From positions 1-64,000 of the forward strand of contig CAVTFD010000011.1 of NCBI GenBank assembly GCA_963733945.1: a DNA stretch of 64,000 nt, written 5' to 3'. The notes beneath the pieces were generated by a model that worked only from the letters and a program-made list of their open reading frames with translations, was not told the origin of the DNA and did not search any database. Source of the stretch: AP-15 sp963733945 (GTDB lineage Bacteria; Pseudomonadota; Alphaproteobacteria; ATCC43930; CGMCC-115725). Below, piece by piece: positions 25,865 through 34,314 of this stretch. Both the position numbers and the translations under genes were made by a program. Within the stretch, counting starts at the first letter, position 1. The number at the start of each line of letters is the position of its first letter.

Positions 25865-27394
25865 ATGTCCGAGCGGCAGACGAATTCGGCAAGCGGCCGC
25901 ATCGGCATCATCGATCTCGGCTCCAATTCTCTGCGTCTTGCAGTCTTCGAGCGTCACGGCGGCGTGCTGTTTCCGTTGATCAACGAAAAGGTCATGTGCG
26001 GGCTGGCGCGTGGACTTTCGACGAGCGGCCGGCTGAACCGCGACGGCATGACCCTGGCCATGGTGAATCTGAGGCGCTTTGTCGCCCTCGCGCACGCGAT
26101 CGGCGTCGATCACCTGGCGGTGCTGGCGACCGCCGCAGTTCGCGATGCCAGCGACGGCCAAGCCTTTGCCGACGAGGTCGCGCGCGAGTGCCGCGTGCCC
26201 GTCGCCATCATCGACGGCGCCGAGGAGGCGCGGTTGTCGGCGGCAGGCGTCCTTGCCGGCATCCCTGAAGCGGAAGGGATCGTCTGCGATCTCGGCGGCG
26301 GCAGCGTCGAACTGATCCGGGTAGGGCCGGGCCTTGCCGCCGAGGGCGGGCGGATCGGCCACGGAATCACTCTACCGCTAGGGCCCTTACGGCTAGCCGA
26401 GTTTGGCGATAACGCAAAGGCCGTCTCGGAAGCGGTCGAGCGATCGCTCGCCGCCGCGCCCGTCACGCGCGGAGGGATCGGGCAAAACCTGTACCTGGTC
26501 GGCGGCGCGTCGCGCGCGCTGGCCCGGCTGCACATGGATCATACGCACTACCCGCTCCACATCGTCCACCACTACACGATCGCTCGCGCCGAAGCGGAGG
26601 CCTTCTTCGAGATCATTGGCCGGCTGTCGCGCAAATCGCTCGAGCGGATCACCACGATCTCGCGCAAGCGCCTCGAAATGGTGCCCCTGGCGGCGGTGAT
26701 GCTGCGTAAGCTGGTCGCCGTCGCCGGTCCGCAACGCATCATCTTCTCCGCCTTCGGCTTGCGCGAAGGCTACGCCTACGGTCTCATTCCACCCGCCGAG
26801 CGCAGCCCCGATCCGCTGATTGCCGCGTGCATGGCGGTTGGCCGCACCGAGAGCCGGTTTGCGCCGAACGGGGACTGGTTGCAGGAATGGACGGCGCCGC
26901 TTTTTCCGGACCTGTCCGATCGAATGCGGCGGCTGCATCGGGCCGCGTGCTGGCTCGGCGACATCGCCTGGATCGAACATCCCGACTATCGCCCCGAGCA
27001 AGCTTTCGCGCGCAGCCTGAGAATGCCGATCGCCGCGATCACCCACCCCGACCGGGTGTTTGTCGCCGCGGTGCTCCATACCCGGTATGGCGGGGCAACC
27101 GACGACCCGGTCAGAGACCCGACCCGAGCGTTGCTGGATTCTCAAGCCGCCGCCGCAGTGCGTACGCTCGGCCTCGCGCTACGCCTTGCCTATACGTTGT
27201 GCGGCGGTCGGATCGAGTTATTGTCCGAGACTTGGCTCGGACGCGACAGCGCGAGCCTGGTCCTCGAAGTTCCGCCGGCCGACGGCTTGTTTATGGGCGA
27301 GACGGTACAGCGGCGCCTCGACGCCGTGGCCCGCTCACTTGGTGGGACATCGGTGCTCCGCCGGCGCGAGCCGCGACGGATGGCCGGCGACTAG
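25865..27394 (+). CDS. ppx: Exopolyphosphatase (Ppx/GppA family)
   Basis: A 509-residue sugar-kinase/actin-fold phosphatase that removes terminal phosphates from polyphosphate (or pppGpp in GppA). Phosphate-binding motifs are IGIIDLGSNSLRLAVFE at the N-terminus and VCDLGGGSVELI near 142; the catalytic Glu lies in the IDGAEEARLS region near 118. A C-terminal helical HD-like region follows (about 320-509). It starts 4 bases after ppk1 and must be cotranscribed. The neighbour argues for polyphosphate as substrate. Confidence 0.9.
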   Translation: MSERQTNSASGRIGIIDLGSNSLRLAVFERHGGVLFPLINEKVMCGLARGLSTSGRLNRDGMTLAMVNLRRFVALAHAIGVDHLAVLATAAVRDASDGQAFADEVARECRVPVAIIDGAEEARLSAAGVLAGIPEAEGIVCDLGGGSVELIRVGPGLAAEGGRIGHGITLPLGPLRLAEFGDNAKAVSEAVERSLAAAPVTRGGIGQNLYLVGGASRALARLHMDHTHYPLHIVHHYTIARAEAEAFFEIIGRLSRKSLERITTISRKRLEMVPLAAVMLRKLVAVAGPQRIIFSAFGLREGYAYGLIPPAERSPDPLIAACMAVGRTESRFAPNGDWLQEWTAPLFPDLSDRMRRLHRAACWLGDIAWIEHPDYRPEQAFARSLRMPIAAITHPDRVFVAAVLHTRYGGATDDPVRDPTRALLDSQAAAAVRTLGLALRLAYTLCGGRIELLSETWLGRDSASLVLEVPPADGLFMGETVQRRLDAVARSLGGTSVLRRREPRRMAGD

Positions 27395-27420
27395 CGGGCC
27401 TGCGACTACGGTCGTAGCCG

Positions 27421-28584
27421 TCACGGCTGCTCTGCCGGCTCTACCAATGCTATTCGGTTGTCGCGAACGCTGAGCGCGAGCCGGCCGTGTTTCAAGGCGA
27501 TGGCATCCTTGCCGAAGACTTCATAACGCCATCCGGACAGCGCTGGCACCGGCGCATGATCGTCGGCGGCGATCGCCTCGATGTCGTCGGCCGAAGCGAC
27601 CAGTTTCTGGGCGACCTGATGCGCCTCGCAACGATGCTTTAACAGGACGCGAAACAGTTCGATCAGTGGCCCGAGACCCGGTGGCGTATCGGCGCGCGGC
27701 GGCGCCGGCAGCTCGATTGCGGCCGACTGGGCGAGTCCGCGACGGACCGCGTCGAGGATCTCGCCGCCGAACCTGCCCTCGGCCACTCCTTTGCCGAGGC
27801 TGCGCGTGCGCGACAGCGCCTCGATCGTCTTTGGCAGGTGGGCGGCGACCTCCAGCACGGCTTCGTCTTTGACGATGCGGCCGCGGGGCAGATTGCGCTG
27901 CTGCGCCGCGGCTTCGCGCCAAGCTGCGACCTCGCGCAGAACGCCAAAAAAGCGCGGGTCTATGCGCCCGCGCAGGCGAAACCGCCGCCATGCCTCGGCC
28001 GGATCGGCGCGATAGGTTGCCGGCTCGCAGAGCACCGCCATCTCCTCGGCGAACCATGCGGCGCGGCCGTTCGCCGCCAAGAGCTGCTGCAGCTTGTCGT
28101 AGACGGTGCGCAAATGGACGACATCGGCCAGAGCGTAGCGGATTTGCCGTTCGGTCAGCGGCCGATGTGACCAGTCGGTGAAGCGAGAGGATTTGTCGAG
28201 CGGCGCGCGCGCGAGCTTGCCGACCAAGGTTTCGTAGCTTGCAGCGTCGCCGAAACCGCAGACCATCGCAGCGATCTGGGTATCGAACAGCGGCGCCGGG
28301 ACCGAACCCGACAGGTTGAAGAAAATTTCGACGTCCTGGCGTGCCGCGTGAAACACCTTCAGCGTGTTCCCGTCCCTCATCAGCGCCAAGAGCGGCGCGA
28401 GGTCGATACCCGGCGCCAGCGCGTCGATCGCCGCGGCCGTGTCGGGACCTGCCACCTGCACCAGGCACAGGATCGGCCAATAGGTGCGCTCGCGCATGAA
28501 CTCGGTGTCGACCGCGACGAAATCCGCGCCGCGTTGCTGCGCACAGAATTCGGCCAACGCCTGGTTGTCACTGATAACCGTCAT
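27421..28584 (-). CDS. rnd: Ribonuclease D
   Basis: A 387-residue 3'-5' exoribonuclease involved in tRNA 3' processing. DEDDy residues are visible: D-T-E in FVAVDTEFMRERTYWP near residue 24, D in VFHAARQDVEIFF near 82, and Y-x3-D in IRYALADVVHL near 150. HRDC-type helical domains fill the C-terminal half. ATG 28584 is the family start; the longer frame upstream is not credible. It is convergent with ppx and divergent from the argD leader region. Confidence 0.9.
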   Translation of the reverse strand: MTVISDNQALAEFCAQQRGADFVAVDTEFMRERTYWPILCLVQVAGPDTAAAIDALAPGIDLAPLLALMRDGNTLKVFHAARQDVEIFFNLSGSVPAPLFDTQIAAMVCGFGDAASYETLVGKLARAPLDKSSRFTDWSHRPLTERQIRYALADVVHLRTVYDKLQQLLAANGRAAWFAEEMAVLCEPATYRADPAEAWRRFRLRGRIDPRFFGVLREVAAWREAAAQQRNLPRGRIVKDEAVLEVAAHLPKTIEALSRTRSLGKGVAEGRFGGEILDAVRRGLAQSAAIELPAPPRADTPPGLGPLIELFRVLLKHRCEAHQVAQKLVASADDIEAIAADDHAPVPALSGWRYEVFGKDAIALKHGRLALSVRDNRIALVEPAEQP

Positions 28585-28748
28585 TGGCGACGCTATACAG
28601 CGAAAACCACGCGGTCGAAACCGTTGCGCGTGCGTTGCAGGCCCGAGCGGGGCGAATTGACAGGGGTGTTCGCCATCCCCATACTCCGGCGCTTTCCTAC
28701 TCGATGGCGGATCGCCAGAGTCGGCCCGCTGTGACGAGGAGAGTGCCG

Positions 28749-28832
28749 ATGATGCGCGATCCCGGCAGTTTGCGCCGGTATTGGCGACGGGTCCGCAGGA
28801 CCGGGCCGGTAGGGTTCGGGCGACGACGATAA
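28749..28832 (+). CDS. Putative Arg-rich leader peptide of the argD-argF operon (27 aa)
   Basis: A 27-codon frame starts at a double ATG behind a strong GAGGAGAG site and ends at TAA 49 bases before the argD start. Ten of 27 residues are Arg, clustered in RRYWRRVRRT and a terminal RRR. Many use codons that are uncommon in GC-rich alphaproteobacteria (four CGA, one AGG). The position directly before two arginine-synthesis genes fits an attenuation leader whose translation senses charged tRNA-Arg. Chance is possible, since Arg codons are frequent in GC-rich DNA. The rest of 28585-28748 holds nothing I can support. Confidence 0.5.
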   Translation: MMRDPGSLRRYWRRVRRTGPVGFGRRR

Positions 28833-28844
28833 TTCTGCGTCGCC
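28783..28844 (+). promoter_or_regulatory. Candidate alternative RNA pairings upstream of argD
   Basis: GGCGACG occurs twice inside the Arg-rich leader (28783-28789 and 28819-28825). Both copies can pair with the single CGTCGCC at 28838-28844, just after the leader stop. A third local hairpin, GGTCC-GCA-GGACC (28790-28802), lies between them. Mutually exclusive pairings around Arg codons are what a leader-peptide attenuator would show. No T tract follows, so a classic intrinsic terminator is not seen; control might be Rho-dependent or translational. Confidence 0.4.
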
Positions 28845-28881
28845 GACTCAAGTTCCCAACCCCTCGCGCAGGAGATATTCC

Positions 28882-30054
28882 GTGATTACACCCGTTATGC
28901 CGACCTACGGCCGGTGGGACGTCGCCGTCGATTATGGCGAAGGCTGCTGGCTCTACGCCACCGACGGCCGCAAATTCCTCGACTTTACCAGCGGCATTGC
29001 AGTGACCGGGCTCGGTCACTGCCACCCGCATCTGGTCACTGCCGTAACCGAGCAGGCCAAGCACCTATGGCACGTCTCGAACCTGTTCCGGATCCCCGGG
29101 CAGGAACGACTGGCCCAGCGCCTGGTCGACAACACGTTTGCCGACACGGTTTTCTTCGGCAACTCGGGGGCCGAGGCCTGTGAGTTGGCGATCAAGATTG
29201 CCAGAAAATACCAGCACGACACCGGCCACCCTGAGCGTTATCGGATCATCGGCTGCGAAGGCTCATTCCACGGGCGTACCCTCGCCACCCTCGCGGCCGC
29301 CGGAAACGAGAAATATCTCGAAGGGTTTGGCCCGCCGATGGACGGCTTCGACCACGTCGCCTTTGGCAATCTGAACGAGATGCGCGCCGCGATCGGCGGC
29401 GAGACGGCCGCGATCCTGATCGAGCCGGTGCAAGGCGAGGGCGGTGTGCGCCCGGGCTCGGACGAATATTTGCGTGGCTTGCGGGCGATTGCCGACGAGT
29501 TCGGCCTGCTGCTGGTTTTTGACGAAGTGCAATGCGGGATGGGGCGGACCGGCAAGCTGTTCTCCCATGAATGGTCGGGTGTAACGCCCGACGTGATGGC
29601 AATCGCCAAGGCGCTGGGCGGCGGCTTTCCGATCGGCGCATGCCTCGCCACCGAGCGCGCCGCCATCGGTATGGGACCCGGCACCCATGGCTCCACCTTT
29701 GGCGGCAACCCGCTGGCGGTGGCGGCGGGCAACGCGGTCCTCGACGTGATGCTCGAGGCGGATTTCTTCGATCGGGTACAGGCCAGGGCACGGCTGTTGC
29801 GTGGCAAGCTCGAGGAATTGGTCCAGGCCTATCCCAAGCTTTTCGCAGAATTGCGCGGCTCGGGGCTGCTGCTCGGCATCCGCTGCGTCGTGCCTGCCGG
29901 CGACGTCGTCAACCGGCTGCGCCAGAATGGCCTCTTGGCACTTACCGCGGGCGATAACGTGTTACGCCTGTTGCCGCCGCTGATCGTCAGCGCGGCAGAG
30001 ATCGGCGAAGCGGTGGACACCCTGCACAAGGTCGCGCGGGAATGGCCGGCGTAA
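28882..30054 (+). CDS. argD: Acetylornithine aminotransferase
   Basis: A 390-residue class III PLP aminotransferase that makes N-acetylornithine in arginine synthesis. Visible blocks are LDFTSGIAVTGLGHCHPHL near 33, VFFGNSGAEACELAIK near 90, LLVFDEVQCGMGRTGKLF near 212, the PLP lysine in VMAIAKALGGGFPIGA near 243, and STFGGNPLAVAAGNAVL near 272. GTG 28882 follows AGGAGATATTCC. It overlaps argF by 13 bases. A lysine or GABA aminotransferase is less likely given the argF neighbour. Confidence 0.93.
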   Translation: MITPVMPTYGRWDVAVDYGEGCWLYATDGRKFLDFTSGIAVTGLGHCHPHLVTAVTEQAKHLWHVSNLFRIPGQERLAQRLVDNTFADTVFFGNSGAEACELAIKIARKYQHDTGHPERYRIIGCEGSFHGRTLATLAAAGNEKYLEGFGPPMDGFDHVAFGNLNEMRAAIGGETAAILIEPVQGEGGVRPGSDEYLRGLRAIADEFGLLLVFDEVQCGMGRTGKLFSHEWSGVTPDVMAIAKALGGGFPIGACLATERAAIGMGPGTHGSTFGGNPLAVAAGNAVLDVMLEADFFDRVQARARLLRGKLEELVQAYPKLFAELRGSGLLLGIRCVVPAGDVVNRLRQNGLLALTAGDNVLRLLPPLIVSAAEIGEAVDTLHKVAREWPA

Positions 30055-30998
30055 GACGCACCACCGGCGCGGCGGCACTGGTCGACGGGCGGCTGGCGCC
30101 GCCCGCACCGCGCCACTTTCTCGATATCGACCAATTCGACAGCGCCGAGCTGCGCGGCATCCTCGACATCGGCGTAGCCTACAAGCGCGGCCGGCGCGAT
30201 CGGCCATTGACCGGCAAGACCTTGGCTATGATCTTCGAGAAGCCGTCGACGCGGACCCGCGTCTCGTTTGAGGTGGCGACGCGACAACTCGGCGGCGATA
30301 CGATCTTTCTGAACACGGCCGACAGTCAGCTCGGCCGCGGCGAGACCGTGGCCGATACGGCTCGCGTGCTGTCGCGATATGTCGACGCGATCATGATCCG
30401 CACCAATCTGCCGCATAAGCTCGATGAGCTGGCGCGCCATGCGACCGTTCCGGTCATCAACGGTCTGACCGACGCGTCGCACCCGTGCCAGATCATGGCG
30501 GACGTGATGACCCTCCAAGAAAAAAAGGGGCCGGTTGCCAATAAGACCGTCGCCTGGAGCGGCGACGGCAACAATGTAGCGGCGAGCTGGGTTCATGCCG
30601 CCGTCCGTTTTGGCTTTGTGTTACGGCTCGCCTGCCCTGAGGAGCTCAGCCCGCCGCCGAGGCTGCTCGATTGGGCGCGACGCGAGGGCGGCCGCGTCAG
30701 TCTAACGACCGAGCCGCGCGACGCCGTCGCCGGCGCCGATTGCGTCGTCACCGATACCTGGATCTCGATGGGGAACGACACGAGCGCCAATCGTCACAAT
30801 CTACTCGCCCCCTACCGGGTCGACGAGCATCTAATGACGCACGCCAAGCCCGACGCCATCTTCATGCACTGCCTGCCGGTCAAGCGCGGCGAAGAGGTCA
30901 CCGCCGGCGTGGTCGACGGCCCACAATCGGTCGTCTGGGACGAAGCCGAAAACCGGCTTCACGCACAAAAGGGGATCCTCACCTGGTGCCTCGGGTAA
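30042..30998 (+). CDS. argF: Ornithine carbamoyltransferase
   Basis: A 318-residue enzyme joining ornithine and carbamoyl phosphate to citrulline. The carbamoyl phosphate loop is FEKPSTRTRVSFEVA near 66, the HPCQ motif is in DASHPCQIMAD near 146, the ornithine motif DTWISMGND lies near 243 and FMHCLPVKRGEEV near 275. Start ATG 30042 lies inside the argD 3' end, giving tight coupling. A short N-terminal extension of about 20 residues precedes the usual HFLDIDQF block. Confidence 0.93.
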   Translation: MAGVRRTTGAAALVDGRLAPPAPRHFLDIDQFDSAELRGILDIGVAYKRGRRDRPLTGKTLAMIFEKPSTRTRVSFEVATRQLGGDTIFLNTADSQLGRGETVADTARVLSRYVDAIMIRTNLPHKLDELARHATVPVINGLTDASHPCQIMADVMTLQEKKGPVANKTVAWSGDGNNVAASWVHAAVRFGFVLRLACPEELSPPPRLLDWARREGGRVSLTTEPRDAVAGADCVVTDTWISMGNDTSANRHNLLAPYRVDEHLMTHAKPDAIFMHCLPVKRGEEVTAGVVDGPQSVVWDEAENRLHAQKGILTWCLG

Positions 30999-31105
30999 GA
31001 TGTGTCGGGTAGCCGTCGTTCCAAAGGCCGGCTCAAAATTCGGCAGCCCGGAATGACGTTGCCCTGCCGGAATTCGTACGAGCCTCGACCCCGGAGCCCG
31101 CAAGC

Positions 31106-32050
31106 TTGACACTGTCGCTCGGCACTACACCCCCCGACACCAACCCCGACGATCTGGTCCAGCCGTTTCGGATCGACCCATTTGCCTTGCGCGGCCGTCT
31201 CGTGCGGCTGGGCCCGACGATCGACCATATCCTCTCGCAGCACGCCTATCCCGAGCCGGTCGCGGCGATGCTGGGCGAAGCGATCACGCTCGCCGTGCTG
31301 CTGGCCGGCGCGCTCAAATATGACGGCGTCTTCACCTTGCAGACCAAGGGCGATGGGCCGATCCGATTGATCGTGGCGGATGTGTCGACCGATGGCGCGG
31401 TGCGCGGCTATGCCCAATACGACCAGGCAAAGCTCGAGGCCGCGGTCAATGACGCGACCCCGGCGCGCCTTTCGGTGCCGCGCCTGCTCGGCGCCGGCTA
31501 TATCGCCTTTACCGTCGACCAGGGCGAGGACACGGACCGATACCAGGCGATCGTCGAATTGTCGGGAGCGACCTTGGCCGACTGCGCGCAGCATTATTTC
31601 CGCCAATCGGAGCAAATCCAGGCGGGGATCAAGCTGGCGGTCGCTCACGCCGGGCCGGATGGAGCTTGGCGCGCCGGCGGACTGATGCTGCAGCGCGTGC
31701 CGCCGGAGGGCGGTTATGGCGTCATCGCCGACGATGTCGAAGACGGCTGGCGCCGCTCCATGGTGCTGATGAGTTCGGCGACGCCCGACGAATTGGTCGA
31801 TCCTGAGCTCACACCTCACCGGCTGCTGTTCCGGCTGTTTCACGAGGATGGCGTGCGCGTCTACGACACGCATCCGCTCGAAGCGCGTTGCCGCTGTTCG
31901 CGCGAACGGATCGAGACCATCCTGCGCGCCTTTCCGGCCGACGAGATCGACGACATGGCCAAGGAGCGGGTCACCACGGTGACCTGTGAGTTTTGCAGCC
32001 GCCGCTACACCTTCGACGCCGACGAAATCAGCCGCCTCGCCCCGGCGTAA
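31106..32050 (+). CDS. hslO: Redox-regulated chaperone Hsp33
   Basis: Hsp33 is an oxidation-activated holdase. The 314-residue product has the C-terminal zinc/redox switch with a CxC in EARCRCSRERIET near 273 and CxxC in VTCEFCSRRYTFD near 300. The N-terminal domain matches the family (AMLGEAITLAVLLAGALKYDG). The start is TTG 31106 behind GGAGCC; no ATG is available at the right place. It lies 107 bases after argF and 18 bases before the DUF1326 gene, possibly linking redox stress and the metal-binding-like proteins that follow. Confidence 0.92.
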   Translation: MTLSLGTTPPDTNPDDLVQPFRIDPFALRGRLVRLGPTIDHILSQHAYPEPVAAMLGEAITLAVLLAGALKYDGVFTLQTKGDGPIRLIVADVSTDGAVRGYAQYDQAKLEAAVNDATPARLSVPRLLGAGYIAFTVDQGEDTDRYQAIVELSGATLADCAQHYFRQSEQIQAGIKLAVAHAGPDGAWRAGGLMLQRVPPEGGYGVIADDVEDGWRRSMVLMSSATPDELVDPELTPHRLLFRLFHEDGVRVYDTHPLEARCRCSRERIETILRAFPADEIDDMAKERVTTVTCEFCSRRYTFDADEISRLAPA

Positions 32051-32068
32051 GTTGAAAGGGAGGAATAC

Positions 32069-32698
32069 ATGGCAGTAGGAACGGGCTGGCAGCTTTCCGG
32101 AGACTATTTCGAAAACTGCAATTGCAATGTCGTCTGTCCGTGCCTGATCTCGCCGGCGCCGCCGCTTACCGCGCAGCCCACCCAAGGGGTTTGCGATGTT
32201 GCGCTGGCCTTTCACATCGATCGAGGCAGCTACGGCCAAGTGGCGCTCGACGGGCTCAATCTGGCGCTGATCGCACATACCCCTGGGCCGATGGCCGACG
32301 GCAATTGGGCCGTCGCCGTCTATATCGACGAGCGCGCCAACGATCAGCAGGCCGAGGCGCTGGGCGCCATCTTCGGCGGCGCGGAAGGCGGTCCGATGGC
32401 CAACTTTGCTCCGCTGATCGCCACGAATCTCGGCGTCAAGAAGGTGCCGATAACCTATCGAATAACCGGCAAGACACGCTCGACCGAAATTCCGGGGATC
32501 ATGCACATGTCTGTCGAGCCGTTGCCGAGCCTGCACCAAACCGGGGAAACGTGGGTGGCGGGCGGCCATCCGGTCGCGCCCGACAAACTGGCTATGGCGG
32601 TCGGCACAGCGGGTAGCACCTTTGCCGATCACGGGATGCGCTGGGACAATTCCGGCAAAAACGGTCATTACGCACCGATAAGCTGGTCCAACCAATAG
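32069..32698 (+). CDS. DUF1326 domain-containing protein, copy 1
   Basis: A 209-residue protein of the DUF1326 family, whose biochemical role is not established. The conserved cysteine cluster C17-x-C19-x3-C23-x-C25 is visible in NCNCNVVCPC near the N-terminus, suggesting metal or thiol chemistry. Further conserved-looking blocks are DVALAFHIDRGSYG, GLNLALIAHTPGPMADGNW and a C-terminal GKNGHYAPISWSN. No signal peptide is evident. GGGAGGA precedes ATG 32069. It is followed by a second DUF1326 gene and a DUF2182 membrane gene. Confidence 0.85.
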   Translation: MAVGTGWQLSGDYFENCNCNVVCPCLISPAPPLTAQPTQGVCDVALAFHIDRGSYGQVALDGLNLALIAHTPGPMADGNWAVAVYIDERANDQQAEALGAIFGGAEGGPMANFAPLIATNLGVKKVPITYRITGKTRSTEIPGIMHMSVEPLPSLHQTGETWVAGGHPVAPDKLAMAVGTAGSTFADHGMRWDNSGKNGHYAPISWSNQ

Positions 32699-32744
32699 GC
32701 ATGGCTGGCCGTGTGGGTGATGGACAGACTTGGAGAGTAACGTC

Positions 32745-33368
32745 GTGCCCGAACCGCTATGGACGATGCGCGGCGAATACATGGAAAGCTGCAACTGCGA
32801 TTATCTTTGCCCGTGCATCTATACGAACCCGCAAGGCCCGGTAACCTATGATCACTGCACTGCGGTGATGGTGTTCCGCATCGACGAAGGCCGGCATGGC
32901 AGCACGAGGCTCGACGGGCTCAAATTCGCGCTGGTGATCCGCTCGGGCAAAGTCATGGCCGACGGCAATTGGGTGTTCGCCGGCGTCGTCGACGAAACCG
33001 CGGACGCGGGTCAGCGCCAGGCGCTCGCAGCGATTGTTGGCGGCGACGCCGGTGGCCCGCCTTCCTTCATCCGGCAAAATCTGGTCGGCGATTTCCGCGG
33101 CGTGGAATACAAGCCGATCGAGTTTACGATGGCGGGGTTAGCGCGAAAGGCGGTGATCCCCGATGTCGCCGCCTTCGAGATCGAGGGCGTCGCCTCGCGC
33201 AACCGTACCGGCGATCCCTATTACATCGATAACGTGGGGCATCCGGCGAACCGTCGGCTCGCATTGGCGCGGTCGAAGGAAACCCATGTGCACGGTTTCG
33301 GCCTCGATCTCGATCTCGTCGGCAAAGGCAATAACGGTCACTTCGCGCCGTTCTCGTGGTCGGCTTAG
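32745..33368 (+). CDS. DUF1326 domain-containing protein, copy 2
   Basis: A 207-residue paralogue of the preceding protein. It keeps the Cys cluster (C16-N-C18-x3-C22-P-C24 in SCNCDYLCPC), the block GLKFALVIRSGKVMADGNW and the C-terminal GNNGHFAPFSWS, but the sequences have diverged widely between motifs, so the duplication is old. GTG 32745 was chosen since GGAGAG lies 8 bases before it; a TTG at 32730 is the alternative. The stop overlaps the DUF2182 gene by 13 bases, so the two are coupled. Confidence 0.83.
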   Translation: MPEPLWTMRGEYMESCNCDYLCPCIYTNPQGPVTYDHCTAVMVFRIDEGRHGSTRLDGLKFALVIRSGKVMADGNWVFAGVVDETADAGQRQALAAIVGGDAGGPPSFIRQNLVGDFRGVEYKPIEFTMAGLARKAVIPDVAAFEIEGVASRNRTGDPYYIDNVGHPANRRLALARSKETHVHGFGLDLDLVGKGNNGHFAPFSWSA

Positions 33369-34138
33369 GCCCTGACCGGACCGCCGCTCGCCTGCCGCAG
33401 CGCGAGCGCGTCGTCATCGCCGCAGCACTCGGCGCCGTCACCGCGCTGTCGTGGCTTTATCTTTACCTGCAGATGCAGCCGATGGCGGACATGGCCGACA
33501 TGGCGCCGACCATGTTCGCGCCTTGGACGGCGTCCGATTTCGCGCTCAACCTGGCGATCTGGTGGGTGATGATGCCGGGCATGATGCTGCCCTCGGCCGC
33601 CCCGATGATCCTGACTTTCGCCACGGTCAACCGGCGCAAGCGGGACCGCGGCCAGCCTTATGTCGCAACAATGGTATTCACATCGGGTTATCTGATCGCA
33701 TGGGGGCTGTTCGGCGTCTTCGCCACCTTGGCCGACTGGGCCCTCGAGCGCGCCGCGCTGATCTCGCCGATGACGGGAAGGCTACCTCCAATTCTGGGCG
33801 CAATCGTGGTCATCGTCGCCGGCATCTATCAATTGACGCCGCTGAAGTCCGTGTGCCTCAGGCACTGCCGCTCGCCTTTCGACTTTGTCCTGAACCACTG
33901 GCGCGACGGCGCCTCGGGCGCGCTGCGCATGGGGCTGGAGCACGGACTCTATTGCCTCGGCTGCTGCTGGTTTCTGATGGCGCTGATGTTCGCGGCCGGG
34001 ATCATGAGCCTGTTGTGGATGGCGGTAATCGCCGTCTTCGTCCTGCTCGAGAAGCTGCTTCCCGCCGGGACCTGGCTCGCGCGCGCCGGAGGGGCGGCGA
34101 TGTTGGGCTTCGGCGTCTACCTGCTGGTCGCCGGCTGA
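33356..34138 (+). CDS. DUF2182 family integral membrane protein
   Basis: A 260-residue multi-span membrane protein of the DUF2182 family (described as predicted metal-binding). About six hydrophobic helices are seen. Conserved polar or metal-like motifs are WWVMMPGMMLPSAAPMIL near 62, TPLKSVCLRHCRSP near 162 and GLEHGLYCLGCCWFLM near 190. It overlaps the second DUF1326 gene, supporting a three-gene functional unit. The pairing of DUF1326 and DUF2182 is known as a genomic association; the function is not established. Confidence 0.82.
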   Translation: MVGLGPDRTAARLPQRERVVIAAALGAVTALSWLYLYLQMQPMADMADMAPTMFAPWTASDFALNLAIWWVMMPGMMLPSAAPMILTFATVNRRKRDRGQPYVATMVFTSGYLIAWGLFGVFATLADWALERAALISPMTGRLPPILGAIVVIVAGIYQLTPLKSVCLRHCRSPFDFVLNHWRDGASGALRMGLEHGLYCLGCCWFLMALMFAAGIMSLLWMAVIAVFVLLEKLLPAGTWLARAGGAAMLGFGVYLLVAG

Positions 34139-34210
34139 GGCGCGGCGACGCACCGCTTACTGACCGCGTCTGGGTGACTGTGGCCGAGTGGTGAGCGCAA
34201 ATAGCTTCAG

Positions 34211-34235
34211 GGGTTGATTCCAGGCAAATCAACCC
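34211..34235 (+). terminator. Hairpin after the DUF1326/DUF2182 cassette
   Basis: GGGTTGATT (34211-34219) and AATCAACCC (34227-34235) form a perfect 9-bp stem with a 7-base loop, 73 bases after the DUF2182 stop and about 80-100 bases before Lhr. Only TTCAT follows, so termination strength is uncertain. The remainder of 34139-34310 holds nothing else recognisable apart from the uncertain Lhr start. Confidence 0.45.
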
Positions 34236-34314
34236 TTCATCCTGTTGGCGTCGGGCACCGCGGCCTAAAGCTGCCGGCGCCGGTCTTGTCTGCGAGTGCG
34301 CCGTTATCGATACG

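Noticed and set aside
30959..32794. 611-codon minus-strand frame opposite hslO and DUF1326
   Set aside because: No recognisable domains; shadow of two well-supported plus-strand genes.
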